Notes under the pieces: generated by a model
Database searches by the model: none
Seen by the model: only the letters and a program-made list of their open reading frames with translations
Told to the model about the DNA's origin: nothing
Made by a program: the position numbers and the translations under genes
Assembly: GCA_951813065.1 (NCBI GenBank)
Contig: CATOTH010000002.1
Location: forward strand, 558,001-622,000
DNA: 64,000 bases
Origin: an uncultured Bryobacterales bacterium
GTDB taxonomy: Bacteria > Acidobacteriota > Terriglobia > Bryobacterales > UBA6623
Direction: 5' to 3'
Part shown: one piece after another, positions 17,892 through 28,063 of the stretch
Numbering within the stretch: position 1 is the first letter of the stretch
Layout of the letters: every line of letters starts with the position of its first letter

Positions 17892-19991
17892 GTGAGATTC
17901 GGGCACAGGCTGGGGCTAGTGCTGGCTGTGATGCTGGTGGTGGCAGCGCCCGCGGTAGCCGAGGAGTTGGACTGGGAGGCCGCGGACGGCTCGTTCCCCG
18001 ATCACGGTGGCTGTACCTACCTCGAACCTCCCGGCGGCATCTCGCCGCACCGCACTGCCGCCGATGACTACGCCGCGATGCGGCAGCGCACCAAGGACAC
18101 CTATCGGGCCCTCGCGATGATCCCGCAACCCCGGCGAGCCGCCTTGTCCGACAGTGCCGGCGATACCGAGGGCGAGACCCCTCCCGCCGTCGAGTGCTCG
18201 GGAATCGATCCGTGCATCGAGCAGGCTGCGGAGACCGCCGGAGTGGCGCTGGCGTCCTTGACAACGGACGTTGAGTTCATCCGCCGGGTCACCTTGGACC
18301 TTACCGGCCGTATCCCGGGTCCCGACGACGTCTACGCGTTCCAGTTCAGTACCGATCCCGACAAGCGCGCCAACCTAGTGCAGGCATTGCTGGCGAAGCC
18401 GGAGTGGGCCGACCGCTGGGCAATGTTCTTCGGCGATCTGTACCGCAACACCATACGGACTGCGCAGGTCAATCGCTACCAATGGACTCGGGATGCGTTT
18501 CACATGTACCTGCTGGAATCGATGCAGCAGAACAAGCCGTACGATCAGATGGCGCGGGAGATGCTCGCTGCCGAGGGAACGAGCGACGGCCGCACCTATC
18601 CGGACCGGTACACGGACTACGCGCATTACCAGAGTACCTACCTCGACTACTCCGGCAATCCCGCCAAGGCTTCGGCCGTTGGGTACATCGTCGGCGGCCG
18701 CACGATTGGTGGCCCGATCCAGGATACGTACGACACGCTGGCATTCATCACCGCCCGGGATTTTCTCGGCATTTCGACGATGGACTGCGTCCTGTGCCAC
18801 GACGGAGCGGGCCATCTCGAGGGCCTCAGCAACTGGGGAACGGAAGCCAAGCGCTACGACGGCTGGAGCCTGGCATCGTTCTTCTCAGACATCCGGCGGT
18901 ACCAGAGCTGGCGGGTGCCGGGGAACACGCTGCCGGACAACCCGAACAACGGCCGGCGCGTCAACGCGAACTACTACTTCATCTACGACCTTTCGGCGGG
19001 TCAGACTCAGGTCACCCGCGGCGGAGACACCGCGGGGGAGTACCTGGCGCAGACCGAGGGAGGCAACCGCCCGGACCGCCTGAACGACGAACGTTACGTC
19101 ATGCCGGGCTACCCGCTGAATCAGAGCGCCACGCCGGTGGACGGGACGTTGCGCCTCCGCGACCAGCTGGGTCAGCATCTGACTCAGGACCCGCAGTTTT
19201 CCCGCGCGATCGTGAATTACATATGGCGGGAGTTCTTCTCGCGCGGGATCGTCGAGCCGGCGGACCAGTTCGACCTGAACCGGCTGGACCCGGCCGACCC
19301 GCCCGAGGGCGACATGGGAATCCAGCCCTCCCACCCGCGGCTTCTGGGGTGGCTCGCGGACGGATTCCGCGATAACGGCTTCGATCTGAAGTGGCTGATG
19401 GCTGAGATCGTGAATTCGGACGCGTACCAGCGATCCTCGCGGTACGAAGGGGTATTCAATCCCCTATACGAGCAGTATTTCGTGCGCCACCAGGTCAAGC
19501 GGCTGTCGGCGGAGCAGATTCACGACGCCCTAGCCGTCGCCGCCGGGCGGCTTCCCACCTACAATCCGTCTCGCTTTATCCGAGGCAAGCGTTTCGCAAT
19601 GCAGTTCCCGGACGTCGTCGACATGCCTCCCGGGAATAACGGCACCTTGACTGCGGCCCGCCAGCTGATGCAGGCGTTCACGCCGGGAGACCGCGAAGAG
19701 ACGCCGCGGAGCGGGGAAGGCAGTCCGTTGCAGGCCCTGAGCCTGATGAACAACCCGTTCGTGCAGGGCTTGCTCGACCCGAACGGGAGAGCGGGCACGA
19801 TCACCGACGTGCTGGCGATGCAGGACCCCGCCCTCGTGTCTCGCCTGTATCTCGCCGTGCTGGGCAGGTACCCGTCGGCGGCGGAACAGACACTGGCGTT
19901 GAATCACCTCGCGGAGGGCGACCGGGCCGAGCGGGCGGCCGACTTGATGTGGGTCTTGTTCAACAAGACAGACTTCTACTTCAACTACTGA
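17892..19991 (+). CDS. DUF1549/DUF1553 domain exported protein
   Basis: A 699-residue secreted protein with a clear Sec signal peptide (LGLVLAVMLVVAAPAVAEE). The first half matches DUF1549 (FIRRVTLDLTGRIPGPDDV, then ALLAKPEWADRWAMFFGDL) and the second half DUF1553 (LRDQLGQHL, FSRAIVNYIWREFFSRGIV, HPRLLGWLADGF, RLSAEQIHDALA, SLMNNPFVQGLL). These families are expanded in Planctomycetes and Bryobacterales and their function is unproven. A single CVLCH motif (C299, C302, H303) could bind heme c. The gene is followed after 19 bases by the DUF1501 gene, the classical partner, so the two almost certainly work together at the cell surface or in the periplasm. Confidence 0.88.
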   Translation: MRFGHRLGLVLAVMLVVAAPAVAEELDWEAADGSFPDHGGCTYLEPPGGISPHRTAADDYAAMRQRTKDTYRALAMIPQPRRAALSDSAGDTEGETPPAVECSGIDPCIEQAAETAGVALASLTTDVEFIRRVTLDLTGRIPGPDDVYAFQFSTDPDKRANLVQALLAKPEWADRWAMFFGDLYRNTIRTAQVNRYQWTRDAFHMYLLESMQQNKPYDQMAREMLAAEGTSDGRTYPDRYTDYAHYQSTYLDYSGNPAKASAVGYIVGGRTIGGPIQDTYDTLAFITARDFLGISTMDCVLCHDGAGHLEGLSNWGTEAKRYDGWSLASFFSDIRRYQSWRVPGNTLPDNPNNGRRVNANYYFIYDLSAGQTQVTRGGDTAGEYLAQTEGGNRPDRLNDERYVMPGYPLNQSATPVDGTLRLRDQLGQHLTQDPQFSRAIVNYIWREFFSRGIVEPADQFDLNRLDPADPPEGDMGIQPSHPRLLGWLADGFRDNGFDLKWLMAEIVNSDAYQRSSRYEGVFNPLYEQYFVRHQVKRLSAEQIHDALAVAAGRLPTYNPSRFIRGKRFAMQFPDVVDMPPGNNGTLTAARQLMQAFTPGDREETPRSGEGSPLQALSLMNNPFVQGLLDPNGRAGTITDVLAMQDPALVSRLYLAVLGRYPSAAEQTLALNHLAEGDRAERAADLMWVLFNKTDFYFNY

Positions 19992-20010
19992 GCGGGACAC
20001 GAGAGCTGCC

Positions 20011-21450
20011 ATGACCGAGCGGGAACGATTCGACAGGCTGGTCACGAAGTACCAGCCCGATCACCAGAGCTTCTTCGAGCGTCCGCACTTCAGCCGGCGC
20101 TGCTTCTTCCGTCACGCGGCTGCGGGCGTGGGCGGGTTCCTCTTGGCGGACGAGGCGCTGCGCGGCGAGACGGAGTCCGCCGGTTCAGTGGAGACGAAGA
20201 ACACTGCCAAGAACGTGATCTTCCTGTTTCTGCGAGGCGCCCCGAGCCACGTCGACACGTTCGATTTCAAGAACCTCGACGGCGTCACGCCCGCAGACCT
20301 CGCCCCGGAAACCTTTGGCAACATCACCTTGCCGACGGGAATCCTGGGCAATACGGCGCGCGTCGTCGACAAGTTAGCGATCATCCGTTCGGGCCTGTCT
20401 TGGGCGCGCGCGCATCCGCTCGCCCAGAAATGGATGCAGGTCGGGCGGAACCCGGTTTCGGCCAGCGGCCGAATCGCTCCGCACATCGGCAGCGTTGTGG
20501 CGATCGAGAAGGACCCGGAGCGGAGTGCCGACCAGGCCTTTCCGACCTTCATCGCGCTCCAGCCGAGAAATCTCGTGGGAGGGGGTTACTTCCCGGTCGA
20601 GCACGCTCCATTCCGCGTCAATGCTTCGGCCAGCGGCCTTGCTGCCACGAACCATGCAGCCGGGCGGGACGCTTTCGACCGCCGCTGGCAGTTGCTGCAG
20701 GAAATGGACGGATCCTTGCGCGGGCCGGAATCGCCCTTCGGTGCCAAGGCCTCGGGAATGGGCGACCTGTACGGAAACGCCAAGCGCCTGATGTTCAACC
20801 CCGTCGTCGAGACTGCCTTCACCTATACCCAGGAAGAGAGCGTCCGGTATGGCTCGACGGGGTTCGGCAATGCCGTGCTGACGGCGCGCAAGATCATCGA
20901 GCAGGACCAGGGCACGCGGTTCATCCAGATTGACTCGGGCGGCTGGGACCACCACGGCACCATCTACGACCGCAACAGTGGTAACAACATTTACACGCAA
21001 ACCTCCCAGTTCGACCCGGCCTTTGCGGCCCTGATCGAGGATCTGGAGACCGCCGGAAAGCTCTCCGAGACGCTTGTCGTGGTCTGTGGCGAGTTCGGCC
21101 GGACTCCCGGGAACCTGTCGAATTCACGTTTGGGGCGCGACCATTACCTGCAAATGTTCTACGTGCTTGCCGGCGGCGGAGTGCAGGGCGGCACCGTCAT
21201 CGGGGCGACGAACGACTCTGGCGGCCGGGGCCCGGGTGCCTTCACTGTCGAGACTGGCTGGTCTCGGGACCGGGACATCCGGCCCGAGGACGTCGAGGCG
21301 ACGATCTACTCTGCCTTGGGTATCGACTGGACCACGATTCGGCAGGACGATCCGCTGGGTCGGGGTTTCTACTACGTGCCGTTGGCCGAGGACGACGCCT
21401 ACTCCCCCATCAATGAATTGTGGGGATCGGACTCGGACTCCGCCACTTAA
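20011..21450 (+). CDS. DUF1501 domain Tat-exported protein
   Basis: A 479-residue protein with a twin-arginine-like signal (SRRCFFRHAAAGVGGFLLAD). It is a member of DUF1501, an uncharacterised branch of the alkaline phosphatase/sulfatase superfamily. Conserved elements are NVIFLFLRGAPSHVDTFDFK near the N terminus, FIQIDSGGWDHHGTIYD and VVVCGEFGRTPGNLSNSRLGRDHY, whose Asp and His residues could bind metal. It is the second gene of the DUF1549/DUF1553-DUF1501 pair. The substrate is unknown; polysaccharide or sulfate-ester processing has been guessed for such loci. The stop overlaps the convergent polyprenyl synthase gene by four bases. Confidence 0.88.
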   Translation: MTERERFDRLVTKYQPDHQSFFERPHFSRRCFFRHAAAGVGGFLLADEALRGETESAGSVETKNTAKNVIFLFLRGAPSHVDTFDFKNLDGVTPADLAPETFGNITLPTGILGNTARVVDKLAIIRSGLSWARAHPLAQKWMQVGRNPVSASGRIAPHIGSVVAIEKDPERSADQAFPTFIALQPRNLVGGGYFPVEHAPFRVNASASGLAATNHAAGRDAFDRRWQLLQEMDGSLRGPESPFGAKASGMGDLYGNAKRLMFNPVVETAFTYTQEESVRYGSTGFGNAVLTARKIIEQDQGTRFIQIDSGGWDHHGTIYDRNSGNNIYTQTSQFDPAFAALIEDLETAGKLSETLVVVCGEFGRTPGNLSNSRLGRDHYLQMFYVLAGGGVQGGTVIGATNDSGGRGPGAFTVETGWSRDRDIRPEDVEATIYSALGIDWTTIRQDDPLGRGFYYVPLAEDDAYSPINELWGSDSDSAT

Positions 21451-22448
21451 CTGGCTCGGTCCGCAGCCCACTGCAGCACGGCTTGCTCCAGCGCCCGCTT
21501 GTAACGCGAATCGGGAAGCGTTGCCAATCCGTCCAGGGCGGACTCGCAGTACCGCATGGCGCGGCGGCGGACTTCCGCGATCGTTCCGTAGCGGTCAAGG
21601 ATCTCCAGGATCCGGTCCAGGGAGACCGACTCATAGCCGCCATCGCGAACGACTGTCTCGATTTGGGTGCGCTCGTCCGCCGTGCAGGTCTTGAGGGCCA
21701 GGATCAGCGGCAGAGTGACCTTGCCTTCCTTGAGATCGTTTCCGACGGGCTTGCCCAGCACTGCCTCGGTCGCCTCGAAATCGAGCACGTCGTCGATCAG
21801 CTGGAAAGCCATTCCCAGATTCCAGCCGTAGTTCCGCAGGCGTTCCTCGGTTTCCTCGCCGCTATCGGCAAGCAGCGCGCCGAGGCGGCTGCAAGCGGAA
21901 AGCAGGCAAGCCGTCTTGCGATGGATCAAGTCGTGGTGTTGGTGCTCCGTGATATCGAGGCGGCCGATCAGTTCCGCTTGCATCAACTCGCCCTCGACCA
22001 TCATCTGCGTGAGGTCCACGAGGAGATCGAGAATGGCGAAATTGCGCTCCCGCACAGCGAGGCTGAATGCCTGCATGTAGAGCCAGTCCCCAGCGAGCAC
22101 GCTCACCTGATTGCCCCAGACCGAATTGGCCGAGGGCTTGCCGCGGCGCACATCGGCGGCGTCGATGACGTCGTCGTGCACGAGCGTGGCGGCATGGATG
22201 AGTTCCATCACCGCCGCCAGCCGGATCGGCCCGTCGCCGGTTTCTCCACAGGCCCGGGAGGCGAGCAGCACCAAGGCCGGGCGCAGCCGCTTGCCGCCGC
22301 TGGCATTCAGATGCTCGCTGATCGAGGTCACCACGTTCGCGCAGCAGATGGTCTCGATACCGATGACCTTGTCTACGCGACGAAGGTCCTTGGCTACGAG
22401 GGAAAAGAGTTCCGCCTGCGAGAGCGGTGCTGTTCTGATCGATGCCAT
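21447..22448 (-). CDS. polyprenyl diphosphate synthase
   Basis: Trans-prenyltransferase that extends allylic diphosphates with isopentenyl diphosphate, probably for a quinone side chain. Both aspartate-rich motifs are intact: HDDVIDAADVRRGK (first DDxxD) and FQLIDDVLDFEA (second). GGKRLRPALVLLAS is the substrate-binding Lys-Arg-Arg region, and LIGRLDITEHQHHDLIHRKTACLLSA is typical of IspB/HepT enzymes. The 333 residues fit octaprenyl or heptaprenyl synthases. Chain length cannot be read with confidence from the sequence, so I give no gene symbol. It stands alone, with a tail-to-tail overlap with the DUF1501 gene. Confidence 0.9.
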   Translation of the reverse strand: MASIRTAPLSQAELFSLVAKDLRRVDKVIGIETICCANVVTSISEHLNASGGKRLRPALVLLASRACGETGDGPIRLAAVMELIHAATLVHDDVIDAADVRRGKPSANSVWGNQVSVLAGDWLYMQAFSLAVRERNFAILDLLVDLTQMMVEGELMQAELIGRLDITEHQHHDLIHRKTACLLSACSRLGALLADSGEETEERLRNYGWNLGMAFQLIDDVLDFEATEAVLGKPVGNDLKEGKVTLPLILALKTCTADERTQIETVVRDGGYESVSLDRILEILDRYGTIAEVRRRAMRYCESALDGLATLPDSRYKRALEQAVLQWAADRAS

Positions 22449-22539
22449 CGAAGGACCCGGACCGCCGCATTCAGTCTAACGAGTCGGACGTACCAGGGAC
22501 AATTCAGGGCGGCCGAACGCCCGCAGGGCGTGACCGGGC

Positions 22540-23814
22540 CTAAGCCGCCGAACCGATTGCCAGGGACTCCACGACCTGCCCTTGGGAATCGAATTCGATC
22601 GGACGAGACGGGCCACAGGTCTCGACGCAGGGGTCTTCCTGCAACTGTCCGAGCAGGTTCTCGCTGACTCGCATGCGACCGAGTTCCATGGTGTTGCGAA
22701 TCCACACCACACTGCAGTCTCCAAGTTCCGCGCGACCGCAGGTAGCGAGAATCTTCTCGATGCACTCCAGGTCGGTTGGAAAGTGCGGCGGGCACATGCA
22801 GCCAATTGTGCTGGAGGCGGTGAATGAATTGATCCAGGTCTTGCTGAAATCCACCGCGTCGAACAGGCGGTCGTGAATGATGTCGCAGAGTCCGATTCCC
22901 ACGGCGTTTCCGCCGCCGTGAGGCGTCAGGCTCCGCGCATAGACTCGTTCGATGCGAGGCAGGTCCGGCCAACAGTTCCGTCCCATCCAGGACCGGTTGA
23001 TCACCTTGGTGTCCATTCCCGACCCGGAGATGTTCTTGCCGATTTCGTCCACGATCAGCAAGTCGCACGCGGGCACTGGAATGTTCGCCTTCCAGGACTT
23101 GACCCGCTCCAACAACGTCTCCTCGTGCTCGGCCATGTCGGTTGCTCCAAGTGCGTGCAGTTCCGCGGTCCGGTGATTGGCGTCTTCCAGAATCGCAACT
23201 CCCCCTAGCATCTTGCCGGTGTCAAGCATTACCCGACCCACGGCTCGAATCACTTCCTCCAGGCCCAGGCGTACGGCCCACCGGTGGTACCGCTTGGCTC
23301 CTTCCCACTTGCCAAGGCCGATCGCCATCATCTTGTGGACGCCGCTCTCGAGGCGCCCGTCAAATCCGGTGTGCCATTTGACCCGGCTGCAGAGCATGAC
23401 TCCGTCAGCATCCCAGGCTGCCTTGTCCATCGAGACCGCGATTCCCTGGGGGGTCTCGCCGATGGGAATGACGTCGAGAGCACTGACCACCGGCACACCC
23501 ATTGACTGCTCGGTGATCCCGTAGTGCGCAAGAACCTCTCGCTGTCCTTCCGCCGTGCCGCCGCCATGGCTTCCCATCACGGGGATGATGAACGGCTTGA
23601 CGCCCCGGGCAGCCCATGCGTCGACGACACCACGGGCAATTGTGTCGATGTTATCGATCCCGCGGCTGCCGACTCCGACCGCGATTCGGCTGCCGGGCGG
23701 GACCGCCGCGACCCAGTCCGCCCCTTCCATCGCCCCGCGGACAGAGGAATAGACGTTGGAAAGAGCTCGGTCCGGGAACTTCTGCCGGATCTCGACCAGT
23801 CGGGGAAGGCCCAT
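22540..23814 (-). CDS. LarA-like DUF2088 domain protein
   Basis: A 424-residue cytoplasmic protein with the N-terminal fold of nickel-dependent lactate racemase (LarA, DUF2088). Visible segments are RIAVGVGSRGIDNIDTIARG, PFIIPVMGSHGGGTAEGQ and CSRVKWHTGFDGRLESGVHKMMAIGLGKWEGA. The GSHGGGT box and the KMMAIGLGK box are characteristic. No LarB, LarC or LarE genes (nickel-pincer cofactor synthesis) are in the window, so racemase activity is unproven and the substrate is unknown. It is divergent from the P1 peptidase, with only 43 bases between start codons. TATAAT lies eight bases before the ATG. Confidence 0.75.
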   Translation of the reverse strand: MGLPRLVEIRQKFPDRALSNVYSSVRGAMEGADWVAAVPPGSRIAVGVGSRGIDNIDTIARGVVDAWAARGVKPFIIPVMGSHGGGTAEGQREVLAHYGITEQSMGVPVVSALDVIPIGETPQGIAVSMDKAAWDADGVMLCSRVKWHTGFDGRLESGVHKMMAIGLGKWEGAKRYHRWAVRLGLEEVIRAVGRVMLDTGKMLGGVAILEDANHRTAELHALGATDMAEHEETLLERVKSWKANIPVPACDLLIVDEIGKNISGSGMDTKVINRSWMGRNCWPDLPRIERVYARSLTPHGGGNAVGIGLCDIIHDRLFDAVDFSKTWINSFTASSTIGCMCPPHFPTDLECIEKILATCGRAELGDCSVVWIRNTMELGRMRVSENLLGQLQEDPCVETCGPSRPIEFDSQGQVVESLAIGSAA

Positions 23815-23822
23815 GGGAGAGA

Positions 23823-23828
23823 ATTATA
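23823..23828 (-). promoter_or_regulatory. -10 hexamer before the LarA-like gene
   Basis: A perfect TATAAT on the minus strand is separated by eight bases from the ATG at 23814. The predicted transcription start falls almost at the start codon, implying a leaderless or near-leaderless message. A good -35 is not visible. Confidence 0.45.
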
Positions 23829-23857
23829 GCGACGCCGCATGGCGTGCTAGCCAGAGG

Positions 23858-24928
23858 ATGCGCTGCCCCGTGCCAGATCCGGTTGTTTCGAGGCGCCACG
23901 TCCTGTGCTTCGCTGCAGGGCTTGGAGCAGCCCGTTTGGCGGCGCAGGGAGAAAAAACTGTGAATGCCACCTTGACTGCCGTACCTGGACTTCGAGTCGG
24001 GCACTGGACCCATGAGTCGGGCTCGACGGGTTGCACCGTCGTGCTGGCGGCGGGCGGGGCGGTTGCGGGTGTCGATGTCCGAGGCGGCGGCCCGGGCACC
24101 CGGGAAACCGATCTGCTCAGGCCCGAGATGACCGTTGACGGTGTGCACGCAGTTGTGCTGTCCGGTGGCAGCGCCTACGGCCTGGCGTCGGCTGATGGCG
24201 TGATGCGCTATCTCGAGCGGGAAGGCGTGGGCTACCGGGTCGGTGCCAACGTCGTGCCGATCGTGCCGGCGGCCATTCTCTTCGACCTGGGAGTCGGCGA
24301 GTCAGCGGTTCGGCCCGATTCAGAGGCCGGATTCCTGGCTGCCGAATCAGCATCGTCCGGTCCAGTTGCGATGGGTAGTGTCGGAGCGGGAGCCGGGGCG
24401 ACCGTCGGGAAGATGTTCGGGGCGGGCCAGGCGATGCGCGGAGGGCTGGGGTCCGCGGCGGTCCAGCTGCCCGAGGGGCTGGTCGTCGGTGCGCTCGCCG
24501 CCGTCAACGCGCTCGGCGACATCGTCGAACCGGCAACGGGCGAAATTGTCGCTGGCGCCCGCAACGCGGAAGGGAACGGCTTCGTCAACAGCATGGAGCG
24601 TGTCCGCTCGGGGTCGTGGGACGGCGACCGGACCACGTCCGGCAATACCACGCTGGGCGTCGTCGCCGCGAACGTGACTTGGACCAAGGCGCAAGCGACG
24701 AAGGTGGCGCAGATGGCGCAGGACGGCTTGGCGTTGTCGATTCGGCCGGCCCACATGCCGCTTGACGGGGATACTGTCTTCGCCCTCGGCACTGGCGGGA
24801 GGCGAGCGGACAGCCGACTGCTCGGCGTGATCGGCGCGCTTGCGGCCGACACGCTGGCGCGCGCGGTCGTTGCAGCGGTGCGGGCGGCAAGTCCGGGGTT
24901 TGGTCTGCCCTCGGTCTCCGCCGGGTAG
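23858..24928 (+). CDS. P1 family (DmpA-like) peptidase, exported
   Basis: Self-processing N-terminal nucleophile aminopeptidase of family S58 (DmpA/BapA group). GLRVGHWTHESGSTGCTVVL at the mature N terminus, VVLSGGSAYGLASADGVM and PVAMGSVGAGAGATVGKMF are family signatures. The expected autocleavage site precedes the Thr-Thr in SGNTTLGVVA, giving alpha and beta chains with a new N-terminal Thr or Ser nucleophile. A twin-arginine-like signal (SRRHVLCFAAGLGAARLAAQG) suggests export. I chose the ATG at 23858 (356 residues) because it places that signal at the N terminus. The substrate (beta-peptides, D-amino acid peptides) cannot be inferred. Confidence 0.82.
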   Translation: MRCPVPDPVVSRRHVLCFAAGLGAARLAAQGEKTVNATLTAVPGLRVGHWTHESGSTGCTVVLAAGGAVAGVDVRGGGPGTRETDLLRPEMTVDGVHAVVLSGGSAYGLASADGVMRYLEREGVGYRVGANVVPIVPAAILFDLGVGESAVRPDSEAGFLAAESASSGPVAMGSVGAGAGATVGKMFGAGQAMRGGLGSAAVQLPEGLVVGALAAVNALGDIVEPATGEIVAGARNAEGNGFVNSMERVRSGSWDGDRTTSGNTTLGVVAANVTWTKAQATKVAQMAQDGLALSIRPAHMPLDGDTVFALGTGGRRADSRLLGVIGALAADTLARAVVAAVRAASPGFGLPSVSAG

Positions 24929-24952
24929 CGGTCGCGTCGTAGGTAGCCGACC

Positions 24953-26380
24953 CTAGTTGACCTCGACGATCTTGAGCGTGTTCGTGCCGCCCTGCACGTT
25001 GCGGAAATCCCCTTTCGAAAGGATGACGCGATCCCCCGCGGTCACCGCCCCGTCCCTCTTGAGCCACTGGATGGCGGCATCGTTGATCAAGTCGTCGTCA
25101 ATGTCCCCGGTCTCGAACAGCACCGGCTGCACGCCCCGAAACAAGGCTACCCGCGCCAACGCGCGCTTGTCCGGAGCGAGCGCATAGATCGGGAGCGTGG
25201 AATAGATCCTCGACATCAAGCGCGGCGTGTTGCCGGTCGCCGTGAGGCAGGCCAGCGCCCGGACCCCCGATAGATTGGCCGCCGCCGTCATCGCGGCTAG
25301 CGCGACCGCCTCGTCGATCGCGTCGCAGGGCGGGCGGTTGCGGATCCGGGCCTGCAGGTGCTCCGTAGCCTCGGCTCCCTTGATGACCCGCACCATCGTT
25401 TGCACCGTCTCGACCGGATACCGGCCGACAGCCGTTTCGGCCGACAGCATGACGGCGTCCGTGCCGTCCACGACCGCGTTCGCGACATCCATGACCTCGG
25501 CCCGGGTGGGACGCGGGTTCTGGATCATCGATTCCATCATCTGGGTAGCAGTGATCACGCTGCGGTTCAACGTTCGCGCCCGTTCGATCACTCGCTTCTG
25601 GACGGCCATGAGCGCCGCGTCGCCGATCTCGATACCGAGATCCCCTCGCGCCACCATGACCGAGTCCGATGCGCGGATCAAGTTGTCCAAAGTCGCTTCG
25701 TCCGCCACCGCCTCGGCCCGCTCGACTTTCGCGACCAGACGGCAGGTCGCATCGAGCTGGTCCACGAGCTGTCGCGCCCGCGCCATATCGTCAGCGTTGC
25801 GCGGGAAGGACACGGCGACATAGTCCGCTCCCAACTTGCAGGCGAATGCAAGGTCGGACTCGTCCTTCCGTGACAGGGCGGGAGCCGAGAGGCCGCCCAT
25901 GCGCTTGTTGATCCCTTTGCCCGGAAGCAGCGCGCCCCCGGCCAGGACCCGGCACTCGACCCGGGTTCCGGCGGCACGGACCACCTCCAGCTCGATCAGG
26001 CCGTCCCCAACGACGAGCACGTCGCCCTCCGACACGTCTTGCGCCAATCGCTGATACGTCGTGCTCACTTGCGTCTCCGTTCCCGCACCCGCTTCCAGAG
26101 CCGAGTCGATCGAGAACGAGTCTCCCGCCGCGAGTTCGACCGATTCGGTGTTCGCGAAGCCCCCGATGCGGATCTTCGGACCCTGCAGGTCTGCCATGAC
26201 GGCGATGAACCGTCCCAGCCGGTCGGCCACGGCCCGCACAGCTCGGATCCTGCGTGCATGCTCGTTGTGGCTGCCGTGCGAGAAGTTGACCCGGAACACA
26301 TCCACGCCACTACGCGCAAGGTCACCGATGGCGGCGTCGCTTGCGGGCCCCAGGGTTGCGACGATCTTCGTTCTTCTCAT
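24953..26380 (-). CDS. pyk: pyruvate kinase
   Basis: Last step of glycolysis: phosphoenolpyruvate plus ADP to pyruvate plus ATP. Family motifs in order are RRTKIVATLGPAS, VDVFRVNFSHGSH, MADLQGPKIRIGGF, ADYVAVSFPRNADD, MVARGDLGIEIG, ITATQMMESMIQNPRPTRAE and DGTDAVMLSAETAVGRYP. A C-terminal regulatory-type domain follows. The ATG at 26380 gives 475 residues and has a strong AGGAGG ribosome binding site ten bases upstream (complement of 26391-26396); the upstream in-frame extension to 26452 is discarded. The gene is monocistronic and convergent with the P1 peptidase. Confidence 0.95.
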   Translation of the reverse strand: MRRTKIVATLGPASDAAIGDLARSGVDVFRVNFSHGSHNEHARRIRAVRAVADRLGRFIAVMADLQGPKIRIGGFANTESVELAAGDSFSIDSALEAGAGTETQVSTTYQRLAQDVSEGDVLVVGDGLIELEVVRAAGTRVECRVLAGGALLPGKGINKRMGGLSAPALSRKDESDLAFACKLGADYVAVSFPRNADDMARARQLVDQLDATCRLVAKVERAEAVADEATLDNLIRASDSVMVARGDLGIEIGDAALMAVQKRVIERARTLNRSVITATQMMESMIQNPRPTRAEVMDVANAVVDGTDAVMLSAETAVGRYPVETVQTMVRVIKGAEATEHLQARIRNRPPCDAIDEAVALAAMTAAANLSGVRALACLTATGNTPRLMSRIYSTLPIYALAPDKRALARVALFRGVQPVLFETGDIDDDLINDAAIQWLKRDGAVTAGDRVILSKGDFRNVQGGTNTLKIVEVN

Positions 26381-26698
26381 CGGTTCAATGCCTCCTGGTT
26401 GTGATTGACGGAGCCCGGTCGGCCAAACCCCGATGGAATGCAGTTGGACCAATGGTCAGCAACTTTCCGAGCCCGCGTCGAGGGGTGGGAATGGCCACAT
26501 CCGGGCCGCACGGCCACTTCGAATGCCGGTTGCTCGACTCGGAGCTTGGCACGCGTCTAGCGGCGCAGCACACGGCTTACGGCCCGTTTGAAGGGCTGCA
26601 GCACTCGTCTCCACTATACCCACACCGCGTCCGATCCATGCGGCTCCGGGCAGTCGAAACGGCTAGGCGCTCTGTTACAATCCTTCCCAGTGGGATCC
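26381..26698. promoter_or_regulatory. divergent intergenic region, pyk / Gfo-Idh-MocA
   Basis: A 318-base gap without a convincing gene; open frames crossing it lack a start signal and family support. It holds the pyk ribosome binding site at 26391-26396 and the plus-strand promoter described separately at 26654-26681. No repeats or terminators were recognised. Confidence 0.4.
26654..26681 (+). promoter_or_regulatory. sigma-70-like promoter of Gfo/Idh/MocA-sulfatase operon
   Basis: TCGAAA (26654-26659, four of six matches to the -35) is separated by 16 bases from TACAAT (26676-26681, five of six matches to the -10). Transcription would start about ten bases before the ATG at 26699. Confidence 0.45.
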
Positions 26699-28062
<1,364 letters not shown>

Positions 28063-28063
<1 letters not shown>

